Shown here piece by piece: positions 34,810 through 41,697 of a stretch of 41,735 nt of DNA. Below the pieces are notes generated by a model. The model saw only the letters and a program-made list of their open reading frames with translations. It made no database searches and had not been told where the DNA came from. Within the stretch, counting starts at the first letter, position 1; every line of letters starts with the position of its first letter. The stretch is from an uncultured Bacteroidales bacterium (GTDB taxonomy: Bacteria; Bacteroidota; Bacteroidia; Bacteroidales; WCHB1-69): NCBI GenBank assembly GCA_905235135.1, contig CAJOKR010000031.1:1-41735 (forward strand). The letters run 5' to 3'. The translations under genes and the position numbers were made by a program.

Positions 34810-35079
34810 CTAAAAATAGTGCTCGGCCACTTGGAAGATGGCCTTCTCGTCGGGCTCGTACAAGCCGCGGGCGTTGGTGAGGATAAAGTCGGCGATGCTG
34901 TGCCGGCGGTAGCTTTCGGGAATCTTGCTCGGACTGTCGAGGATGATGTCGAAAGTCTCGGGATGGATGCCCACCTCCAGATCCGTGGCGTAGCTGGTAA
35001 AATGGTGCAGGAAGTCATCAACCTTGTCCACCAGAGCATTGCCGAGGGCAGCTGCCGTTTCAATTTTCTGTTCGTTCAT
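34810..35079 (-). CDS. Small acidic protein of unknown function upstream of holA
   Basis: 89 residues: MNEQKIETAAALGNALVDKV, then DDFLHHFTSYATDLEVGIHP and ADFILTNARGLYEPDEKAIF, ending VAEHYF. Soluble, no signal peptide or membrane segment, net acidic. It ends 3 bases before holA, so translation is likely linked. I do not recognise a family. Codon texture fits its neighbours and it is not a shadow of another frame. Confidence 0.65.
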   Translation of the reverse strand: MNEQKIETAAALGNALVDKVDDFLHHFTSYATDLEVGIHPETFDIILDSPSKIPESYRRHSIADFILTNARGLYEPDEKAIFQVAEHYF

Positions 35080-35129
35080 ATAGTTGTTCGTTTTTATATC
35101 GTTTGTAATAGGAGATCCGCCATTCCTGA

Positions 35130-36563
35130 CTACCGACTCACAATCTTCCGTGTCACAGTTCCTTCTTTCATCTCGCAGACTAGAAGATAAACGCCACTGG
35201 CGGGCAGGGTCAGCTCAAGAGTTTCTTTGGTCGGGATGATTTCTTGCACCAAGGCACCTTCGAGCGTGAAAAGCCGTACCACATTAGGCGTTTCGCGTTC
35301 AAACTGCACGGTGCACTGTCCTTGGGCGGGATTTGGGTAAATCTGCAGATTGTCATCGGCAAGAGTCTGGATTCCGGTGTGGTTGTCGGTTTGGAACGTC
35401 AGCATATCCCATTCGCCATAAAGGTCCTCGTCGCACACGCAACGCACATACAAGTCGTAGTGGGTATTGGGCTGCAGATTGGAAAGGTGCAGGAAGCTTT
35501 CGGTAACGTTCACCACAGTGCCGCTGCCCTGAGCAAACCCCTGCGGACCGTATTCCACCTCGAAATGGTCGGGATTACCTTCAAAATCCCAGCCAATCCT
35601 GGCATGTGTGGTGTCCATATTGATGAGATGCAGGTCGAAAACCGCACTGCAAGTATCTATCGGCTCATGTCCCCAAAGTTGCAGATTGTCGAGGTAGAGG
35701 GCGGAACCCTGTTGTGGGCTGACGTTGGCGGAAGAGAACAGGAAGATGATCAGCGAATCAGGATTGACGTGAGCGGCGGAAGGTATCAAGTCGGAAAGGG
35801 AGAAATAAGGTACTTCGAAGGGGGTATATTCAGCCGTGTCGGTCAAATCTACGGTAAAGCCGGCACCCACCACCCTACGCTGGTGCGTGGTCGGGTTGTA
35901 TTTGGTTCCGACCAGCAAAATGCCGCCATTGTCTCCGCTATCTGCAGAGGTGTACTTGTACTGGCCAGTCAGCCGGGTAGGCACCAGGCTATCCAAGGCG
36001 ATTCCGCCGTCAATGATGTTGTTCAGGTTCAAGGTGTCCAAGACGGCTACCAGTTGGGAAATGTCATCGAAATCATCGGCCAAGTCGAACATCAGGGGCA
36101 AAAACTGCTCCAGATTCACGTTGCCCGTGGACAGGATAGAGGGGAAGACGGTGGTGGTCAGCATGGGGTCAAAAGAGGACTGTGCAAGGTTGTAAATGAT
36201 GGTTCCAAGGATGTCAGATAGCATGAAACTCTCCATCTTGAGTGCGTGGGAACCTTCAAACACATTGTTGGTCTCGTTGGAGACTTTCATCAGCGGAATG
36301 TCGGTGTTCACGTTGAAGTTCATGCCACTGTACGAGAATGTCTCGTTAATGGGATAGGCTGGATAGTCCCACCCAGTGGGGTAAGTGTAGTTGCCATATA
36401 CCGGTAGCTGGAGAAAGAGCACGGTGACGCTGTAGCCGCTGCCGTTCGACCATTGCTCAAAGTTGCCATTGGGCGTGGCGATGGTGGTGTCCGGAATCTG
36501 TGCATTCAATCTCGGTGCGAAGAAGAGGCACAACGCTAATAGCAAAGTAGAAATATGTTTCAT
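35130..36563 (-). CDS. T9SS cargo protein with PCMD-like and fibronectin III domains
   Basis: 477 residues from MKHISTLLLALCLFFAPRLN-AQ; upstream Mets are rejected because the -7 box lies at 36585-36592. The N-terminal about 320 residues (NGNFEQWSNGSGYSVTVLFL, YPTGWDYPAYPINETFSYSG, EGSHALKMES, ..., GSALYLDNLQLWG) look like the beta-jelly PCMD/carbohydrate-binding type. An FN3 domain follows (FDLHLINMDTTHARIGWDFE ... LQPNTHYDLYVRCV). The CTD runs from LQIYPNPAQGQCTVQFE to EGTVTRKIVSR. Surface or secreted; a glycan-binding role is inference. Probably the first gene of the unit running to queD. Confidence 0.8.
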   Translation of the reverse strand: MKHISTLLLALCLFFAPRLNAQIPDTTIATPNGNFEQWSNGSGYSVTVLFLQLPVYGNYTYPTGWDYPAYPINETFSYSGMNFNVNTDIPLMKVSNETNNVFEGSHALKMESFMLSDILGTIIYNLAQSSFDPMLTTTVFPSILSTGNVNLEQFLPLMFDLADDFDDISQLVAVLDTLNLNNIIDGGIALDSLVPTRLTGQYKYTSADSGDNGGILLVGTKYNPTTHQRRVVGAGFTVDLTDTAEYTPFEVPYFSLSDLIPSAAHVNPDSLIIFLFSSANVSPQQGSALYLDNLQLWGHEPIDTCSAVFDLHLINMDTTHARIGWDFEGNPDHFEVEYGPQGFAQGSGTVVNVTESFLHLSNLQPNTHYDLYVRCVCDEDLYGEWDMLTFQTDNHTGIQTLADDNLQIYPNPAQGQCTVQFERETPNVVRLFTLEGALVQEIIPTKETLELTLPASGVYLLVCEMKEGTVTRKIVSR

Positions 36564-36584
36564 CCTTATATGATTTTGAAAACG

Positions 36585-36615
36585 CAAACATACAAAAATT
36601 ACGGATATGCACAAA
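36585..36615 (-). promoter_or_regulatory. Bacteroidota promoter for the T9SS/holA/queD unit
   Basis: Minus strand -33 TTTG (36615-36612), a 19-base spacer, -7 TATGTTTG (36592-36585), 21 bases before the ATG at 36563. Best promoter match in the window. Confidence 0.7.
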
Positions 36616-36616
36616 C

Positions 36617-36650
36617 AAAAAAACGCCGCACTCTTGCGAATGCGGCGTAA
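36617..36650 (-). terminator. Rho-independent terminator of hsp20
   Basis: Minus strand ACGCCGCA ... TGCGGCGT stem with a 10-base loop, followed by seven T. It ends where the next promoter's -33 box begins, so termination and reinitiation are back to back. Confidence 0.75.
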
Positions 36651-36672
36651 AATCATTGGCTTTGATTGAAAA

Positions 36673-37098
36673 TTACCCGATGGCGATGGTACGGGCGAGT
36701 TTGGGTTCCTCTTTCTGCACTCTCGGCAGGGTGATGGTGAGGATTCCGTGTTCCACCTTGGCGGAGATATTTTCCTTATCGACGTCCTCGGGCAGCGTGT
36801 AGTTCTGCTCGTAGTTCGCGTAGGAGAACTCGCGGCGCAGATAGTGGTGCTTTTTCTCCTCTTCCTTGTGCTCCATCTTGTTCTCGATGGCGACGCAGAG
36901 GTTGCCTTCGTCGTTGATGCTCACGCGGCAGAATTCCTTCTTGATGCCGGGGGCGGCCACTTCCATCGTGTAGGCCTTTTCGTCTTCTCTAACATTCACG
37001 GCCGGAGCTGTGGTGTTGGTGCGCGGCATGATGTCGCTGTTCAAGAAATCTTCAAACATGGTCGGAAACCAACTGTTTTTAAACATAACGGGTAGCAT
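36673..37098 (-). CDS. Small heat shock protein, Hsp20/alpha-crystallin family
   Basis: 141 residues. Alpha-crystallin domain from APAVNVREDEKAYTMEVAAP to VEHGILTITLPRVQKEEP; the GILTITLP consensus is present near the end. Holdase chaperone forming cytoplasmic oligomers. A strong ribosome-binding site (AAAGGAG) lies 6-12 bases before the ATG, unusual for Bacteroidota and consistent with high expression under stress. The C-terminal IAIG resembles the IxI tail. Stand-alone gene with its own terminator. Confidence 0.93.
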   Translation of the reverse strand: MLPVMFKNSWFPTMFEDFLNSDIMPRTNTTAPAVNVREDEKAYTMEVAAPGIKKEFCRVSINDEGNLCVAIENKMEHKEEEKKHHYLRREFSYANYEQNYTLPEDVDKENISAKVEHGILTITLPRVQKEEPKLARTIAIG

Positions 37099-37291
37099 AA
37101 TGAACTCCTTTCTTTTTATTGTTTAACTTTTATTGTTTTTCTTTTCCTGCCCGCCTCCGCTCTCGCATCGGCGAACACCCTTCATAATGCAAACCGCGTG
37201 CCAATAAATATTTTTCAATTATTTTTATCTTTTCTGACAAATTGTCTGTTTTCTGGCGACAAAATGGCGGGATGTCTGACAATTTTTCTTT

Positions 37292-37489
37292 TTAATTATT
37301 CCCTACAAGCGGAATCCCCAACTGTTTGCAAATTTTCTTTGCGAGAATATCATCAATATCATCGTGTAACGGTATGATTGTCCGCTTACCAGAGTCTTCG
37401 TTGATGAATTGGGCGTGACTACCTTTTTGTCTTCCGGTCGGGTAACAATGATTTGTTCTCAAGTGTTTTAGGAGTTTTTCTTTTTTCAT
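37292..37489 (-). CDS. hicA: HicA toxin (mRNA interferase)
   Basis: 65 residues of the HicA dsRBD-like fold: MKKEKLLKHLRTNHCYPTGR, then QKGSHAQFINEDSG with the catalytic His in GSH, and TIIPLHDDIDDILAKKICKQ, LGI. It cleaves mRNA independently of ribosomes when free of antitoxin. It overlaps the antitoxin gene by 4 bases (ATGA), antitoxin first. The 193 bases between its end region and hsp20 (37099-37291) hold only the hsp20 leader and AT-rich sequence. Confidence 0.88.
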   Translation of the reverse strand: MKKEKLLKHLRTNHCYPTGRQKGSHAQFINEDSGKRTIIPLHDDIDDILAKKICKQLGIPLVGNN

Positions 37490-37707
37490 GCGTTCACGGT
37501 CAGTCTTCTGTGAAATACTTTACGGTTTTTATATAGTTCTTTGAGTTCGTCCCGACGGCACTCAATGGCCAGCTCAATGGCTTCCTTCATGTTGGCCATC
37601 AGTTCAGCCAGCGTGTTTCCTTGGCTCATCGCTTCGGGAAGCTGTGAACATTGTCCGACATAGACGCCTGTTGTTGGATTTTTCTCTATGATGATGCTGT
37701 ATTCCAT
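37486..37707 (-). CDS. hicB: HicB antitoxin
   Basis: 73 residues: MEYSIIIEKNPTTGVYVGQC, SQLPEAMSQGNTLAELMANM, KEAIELAIECRR. This is the partly degraded RNase-H fold of HicB, with the C-terminal tail KNRKVFHRRLTVNA and no clear DNA-binding domain. It neutralises HicA and precedes it, with a 4-base overlap. A -7 box lies 28 bases upstream. Confidence 0.87.
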   Translation of the reverse strand: MEYSIIIEKNPTTGVYVGQCSQLPEAMSQGNTLAELMANMKEAIELAIECRRDELKELYKNRKVFHRRLTVNA

Positions 37708-37734
37708 AGTGTTTTCTACTTTTTATTAACGCGG

Positions 37735-37742
37735 CAAAGATA
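37735..37742 (-). promoter_or_regulatory. -7 box of hicBA
   Basis: Minus strand TATCTTTG, 28 bases before the hicB ATG. No repeat or palindrome that would mark an operator is obvious around it. Confidence 0.5.
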
Positions 37743-37931
37743 CGCTTTTTTCTACAAACGGCAAGGTGGTGGAATCTTTCCATCCTCTCTTTATACTTTA
37801 GGCGATAAATTATCCCGAAAATGCGTTACCGAAACTGTTCAGCCTCCAGACGCGACAAGTGCCTTTTGTCGAAGGTTTACAAGCTGGAAGGATGGATGCG
37901 GTAATGGAACCCCATTTTTGCAAGCAGATTA

Positions 37932-38276
37932 TTATACTTGCGCGGCCTGGACTGCTGCTTCGAGAGCACGACGCACGTATGCATTCAGACTCTCACCTCT
38001 TTCCACGGCGAGTTCAGAAACCTGAGCATGGAGTTGTTGGGGTATCCTTACGTTGAAGGTTCCGCTGTATGACTTTCTAAGAGGAAGATTATGTTCCTTG
38101 CAATATTCGATGTAATCATCCACGGCGGCATGAAAATCCGCCTCAAGCTCTGGCACAGTCATCCCTTCATACGTCACCAAAGCTTTACTCCCTAGTCCAA
38201 GGACTTTCCCGTAAAGCGACAAATCATCCTCAACCTCAATGCTTCCGATAAATCCTTTATATTTAAGCGTATTCAT
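37932..38276 (-). CDS. HicB-like antitoxin with ribbon-helix-helix domain, no toxin partner visible
   Basis: 114 residues. The N-terminal HicB fold (MNTLKYKGFIGSIEVEDDLS, YEGMTVPELEADFHAAVDDY, IEYCKEHN) is joined to a C-terminal Arc/RHH domain (SGTFNVRIPQQLHAQVSELA, VERGESLNAYVRRALEAAV). Usually paired with a small HicA toxin, but neither 37708-37931 nor 38277-38425 encodes one that I can read. A TATTTTTG -7 box lies at 38340-38347. The 224-base gap 37708-37931 otherwise holds nothing I recognise. It could be an orphan antitoxin or a stand-alone RHH regulator. Confidence 0.8.
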   Translation of the reverse strand: MNTLKYKGFIGSIEVEDDLSLYGKVLGLGSKALVTYEGMTVPELEADFHAAVDDYIEYCKEHNLPLRKSYSGTFNVRIPQQLHAQVSELAVERGESLNAYVRRALEAAVQAAQV

Positions 38277-38383
38277 ATTGTTTGATTTAAATCAGGTTAT
38301 TTGTTGTTAGAAACTCAACAGCTTACTAATTTTCAGTTGCAAAAATACAAAAAAACAGATATACAATGGACACGCGTTTTTTT

Positions 38384-38391
38384 TATTTTTG
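38384..38391 (+). promoter_or_regulatory. -7 box of the TonB-receptor gene
   Basis: TATTTTTG, 35 bases before the ATG at 38426. Divergent from the HicB-like gene's -7 box at 38340-38347. Confidence 0.45.
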
Positions 38392-38425
38392 CCACAAATT
38401 GTTTTCAAAAACAACCCCGATTCTT

Positions 38426-39795
38426 ATGCCCAAACGCTCTATCCTCTTCTCCTTCATCCTGCTGGTTCTCAGTCTGTCCGCTTTCGCGCAAAAGCATCCG
38501 TGCTCAGTGTGGGGCACCGTTGTGGAGGAGAATGACCGTCCTTTGCAGTATGCCTCTGTCTATGTCTCGCAGCATGACACGGTGGCGAATGGCACATTGA
38601 CGTATCAGGACGGTACATTTGGGCTGATAATTCCCCGATCAAAGGAGCCCTATCTTCTCACGATAGTGTTCGTGGGGTACAAAACTAAACAGTTTGAAAT
38701 TATGGCCGATGAGCCAACACTTTCATTGGGGAAGATTTTGATGGAGGCTACCTCCCAGATACTGGACGAAGTGAATATCTCGTCGCAGGCTGGGGAACAA
38801 GGCAATGTTACAGCTACCCATACTACGATAGCACCTGTGGATGCGACAACCTTTATGGGTGGCACCGTCGCCGACCTCCTTCGCCAGCAGTCCTCTGTGA
38901 CCATTGACCCTAACGGCAACGTCTCCATTCGTGGGAACGGCAATGTGCTGCTGCTGCTCGATGGTATGCCCACAAACCTTGGTTCCATTAACGCGATACC
39001 CTCCTCCAATGTGGCGAGCATTGATATCATCACGAATCCGAGTGCCAGCTACGATGCGGAGGGCACGGGCGGCATCATCAACATCGTCACCAAGAAGGAT
39101 GGGAAGAAGGGACTTAGCGGGATGGCGGCGGTCAACTACGGCTTCAATCACTTCACCAACGGCAGCACGGTTTCTGGGATGCGGGGGTGAAGTTCTCCTA
39201 CCGCCAGAACGACATCTACCACAACTACATCACGCAGGTGGCCCGTTTCGAGGGCGACATCCTCTTGATGACCTACATCAATGCCACCTCGCAGACCAAG
39301 GCGGGACTTGACCTGAGCGTGAAGGCCGACCCGTGGAAGTGGATGACGGCGACGCTCGGCACGAACACCTACTATCTCCTTTCGGTGGGCAACATCGAAG
39401 AGTGGGACATCTCGAACAGCGGATGGGTTAACAACAGCAACCTCCGCCTCGATTTCCGCCCGATCAAGGGGATGAACATCAATCTGCAGTATTTCCTGAA
39501 CACGCCGCAGTACTACCCGCAGTTCACCACGCGCCTCTCGCACTACATGAACATCGGCATCAGCCAGAAGTTCCTGAAGGGCGCACTCACGGTCTCCGCA
39601 CAACTTACGGACGTCTTCAACACCCGCAAATGGGAGATCTTCTCCGACAACCAGTACTATCAGTTAGACAATATGTTACACGGCAAGAGCCGGATGTTCT
39701 GGTTGGGCGTCAGCTACAACTTCAACGCCTACAAGAAGGCCGGTGCGGGCAAAGTTGAGGGAGAAGACAGGACGAAGATACGGACGGGGGTGTAG
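38426..39795 (+). pseudogene. TonB-dependent receptor (outer-membrane beta-barrel family) with internal deletion and frame change
   Basis: Start MPKRSILFSFILLVLSLSAF-AQ. A carboxypeptidase-regulatory-like domain (CSVWGTVVEENDRPLQYASV) is followed by a plug domain (VADLLRQQSSVTIDPNGNVS, VLLLLDGMPTNLGSINAIPS, DAEGTGGIINIVTKKDGKKG). The first frame stops at 39190 after NHFTNGSTV. The next frame resumes FWDAGVKFSYRQNDIYHNYI and gives a normal barrel end (LTVSAQLTDVFNTRKWEIFS) to 39795. Only about 456 residues are present, where this family is usually about 750-800, so the barrel's middle is missing. Non-functional if real; alternatively an assembly collapse. Confidence 0.8.
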
Positions 39796-39859
39796 GATAA
39801 GCCATCGCTTTGTTGTATTTTATCTGCGAGTTCCACGGGAGAAAAGGGCAAAAAAAATG

Positions 39860-39867
39860 TACTTTTG
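39860..39867 (+). promoter_or_regulatory. -7 box of the peptidylarginine-deiminase-like gene
   Basis: TACTTTTG, 25 bases before the ATG at 39892. This supports that start over the in-frame Met at 39865. Confidence 0.5.
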
Positions 39868-39891
39868 CGGCCGTTTTTTAATGCAAGAAGT

Positions 39892-41607
39892 ATGAGAAAG
39901 TTTTTCCTCAGTTGTCTGACCATAGTGTTCCTTGGTGCTGCTTTTGCCCAAAACGAACAGATCCATTACGACATACACCCGAAGTTCCCGCATCACGCCA
40001 CCGCTGAGGAACAACAGATGATACCCTGGCTGTCGCAGCAGGCACATCTGCGCGATGCCGTTTATCCCGCTGCCCCCGTCAACGCTGTGGCGGAGTTTCA
40101 GCCCATGGGCGGCGTGATGATTGCCTACCCGCTCGGCATCCCCGTGAACCTCGTGAGCGAACTGTCGCAAATCACCCAGGTGAAAGTGCTCGTGGATTCC
40201 CCTTCCGACAGCAACCAGGCCAAGAACTACTTCAACAACCATCAGGTGAACATGGCCAACGTGCGGTTTTGGCTCATCGAGCACGACTCCTACTGGACCC
40301 GCGACTACGGCCCCTGGTTCATCATCGACGGGCACGATTCGGTAGCGGTGATCGATTTCGTGTATAACCGCCCGCAACGCCCGCACGACGATGCGGCATT
40401 GGAAGCGGTGACTGAAATTTTGGGGGTCAGCCGCTATGAGATGCCCCTCGTCCATACCGGTGGCAACTATATGGCCGACGGTTACGGCACGGCAGCCTCC
40501 ACTATGCTGGTACTGCAGGAAAATTCCTCGGAAACGGAGTCTTCCATCCTCTCCATCACCCATAACTACCTCGGCATTGACGATTATATGATTCTCCCCG
40601 ATCCGCTCGGCGAATATATTGCGCACATCGACTGCTGGGGCAAGTTCCTCGATGTGGATAAGGTGCTCATCGGGCAGGTGCCGACCAGCGATCCCCGCTA
40701 CAACAACTATGAGGAGGTGGCTCAGACTTTCGCCGATGCCATCACCCCTTGGGGCAACCACTATCAGGTGTACCGCGTCTATGACAACCCTAACGCCTAC
40801 CAAGCCACTCCCTACACCAACTCGCTGATTTTGAACGACCACGTGTTTGTGCCCGTCACTGGCAATTCGCACGACAATGAAGCCATTGCTGTCTATCAGC
40901 AGGCCATGCCCGGCTACACCATCGTACCCATCATGCAAAGCAATTATACCCCGTGGCAAAGCACCGACGCCCTGCACTGCCGCACACACGAGTTGGCCGA
41001 TCTTGGGATGCTCTACCTGAAACATTACCCCCTGCTGGGTGAAAAGAACATTGGCGAATCGCTCAACCTCAACGTGACCATCAAGGCGTTAAGCGGTGCA
41101 AATCTGATAACCGACTCTCTGTTGGTCTATTTCCGCATCAACCACGGCGACTGGCAAAATGCTACATTACAACATACCACCGACAATGAATACACGTTCA
41201 GCTTCACTTCTGTGAACTACGCCTGGCAGAATGGCGACACGGTGGAGTATTACCTCTTTGCCAAGGATGAATCCGGTCGGGTGGAGAAGCATCCCTACAT
41301 CGGGGCCGCCGACCCGCACCTTTTCACCATCGGCGGTGTTGGCATTGAGAATCGTAAGCCGTTGCACGTGCGCGTATGGCCCAACCCCACCGACGAGATG
41401 CTGTTTGTTGAAATGGATGGCGGAACGGAAATCGCAAATGCGGTGTTGTACGACCTGCAAGGGCGGGTTGTAGAGACGTTGCGCGCAACGTCTCTACAGG
41501 ATGAAACCGCCACCTTGAACGTGAAATCCCTCCCCGCGGGCATGTACGTGTTGCGCGTGACAGATGCGGACGGAAACGTTTATCACCATAAGATTGTAAA
41601 GAGATAG
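39892..41607 (+). CDS. Secreted peptidylarginine/agmatine-deiminase family protein (PPAD-like) with T9SS sorting domain
   Basis: 571 residues. Signal MRKFFLSCLTIVFLGAAFAQ. Catalytic domain: WTRDYGPWF with Asp138, NRPQRP (Arg160, Arg163), HTGGNYMADG, AHIDCWGKFL with His245 and Asp247, NSLILNDHVFVPV, and LHCRTHE with Cys363. These match the Asp, His-x-Asp and Cys set of the family and, with signal peptide, Ig-like domain (about 385-480) and CTD (RVWPNPTDEMLFVEM ... HHKIVKR), the layout of Porphyromonas gingivalis PPAD. Agmatine deiminases proper are cytoplasmic, so a secreted protein deiminase is likelier. VETLRATSLQ in the CTD comes from a palindromic repeat. Confidence 0.88.
   Translation: MRKFFLSCLTIVFLGAAFAQNEQIHYDIHPKFPHHATAEEQQMIPWLSQQAHLRDAVYPAAPVNAVAEFQPMGGVMIAYPLGIPVNLVSELSQITQVKVLVDSPSDSNQAKNYFNNHQVNMANVRFWLIEHDSYWTRDYGPWFIIDGHDSVAVIDFVYNRPQRPHDDAALEAVTEILGVSRYEMPLVHTGGNYMADGYGTAASTMLVLQENSSETESSILSITHNYLGIDDYMILPDPLGEYIAHIDCWGKFLDVDKVLIGQVPTSDPRYNNYEEVAQTFADAITPWGNHYQVYRVYDNPNAYQATPYTNSLILNDHVFVPVTGNSHDNEAIAVYQQAMPGYTIVPIMQSNYTPWQSTDALHCRTHELADLGMLYLKHYPLLGEKNIGESLNLNVTIKALSGANLITDSLLVYFRINHGDWQNATLQHTTDNEYTFSFTSVNYAWQNGDTVEYYLFAKDESGRVEKHPYIGAADPHLFTIGGVGIENRKPLHVRVWPNPTDEMLFVEMDGGTEIANAVLYDLQGRVVETLRATSLQDETATLNVKSLPAGMYVLRVTDADGNVYHHKIVKR
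41469..41498. repeat. GTAGAGACG palindromic element, copy 7 (core TTGCGCGCAA), inside the deiminase CTD
   Basis: Perfect 30-base palindrome identical to copy 6. Read as VETLRATSLQ between YDLQGRV and DETATLNVKSLPAGMY, i.e. in a loop of the sorting domain. Confidence 0.9.
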
Positions 41608-41610
41608 GAG

Positions 41611-41694
41611 CTTCGGCATCCTTGCCGAAGTGGTAATTCTTTTTTGCGGCAGGAATGTTGAACACAATAGCGACAGTCGGCAGGAATGCCGACT
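41611..41694. repeat. Pair of TCGGCA-N4-TGCCGA hairpins, first acting as terminator
   Basis: CTTCGGCA-TCCT-TGCCGAAG (41611-41630) follows the deiminase stop by 3 bases and is followed by TGGTAATTCTTTTTT. A second, AGTCGGCA-GGAA-TGCCGACT, is at 41675-41694. With flanking TAGGAG/CTCCTA the two are inverted copies of one another, and GGCAGGAATG recurs between them: a third palindrome family. Confidence 0.7.
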
Positions 41695-41697
41695 CTC

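Noticed and set aside
37651..38025. Plus-strand frame across the hicB start region, considered as a missing toxin
   Set aside because: Composition is not HicA-like, it is antisense to two better genes, and it has no GSH motif.
39187..39795. Independent small outer-membrane protein
   Set aside because: It has no signal peptide, and the reading frame upstream of its first Met already continues barrel sequence (FWDAGV), so it is the end of the TonB receptor.
12631..41498. Palindromic GTAGAGACG copies as dispersed CRISPR repeats or as transcription-factor operators
   Set aside because: They are kilobases apart with no spacers. They lie mostly at 3' ends or inside coding sequence rather than near promoters, and the variable cores do not suit one binding protein.
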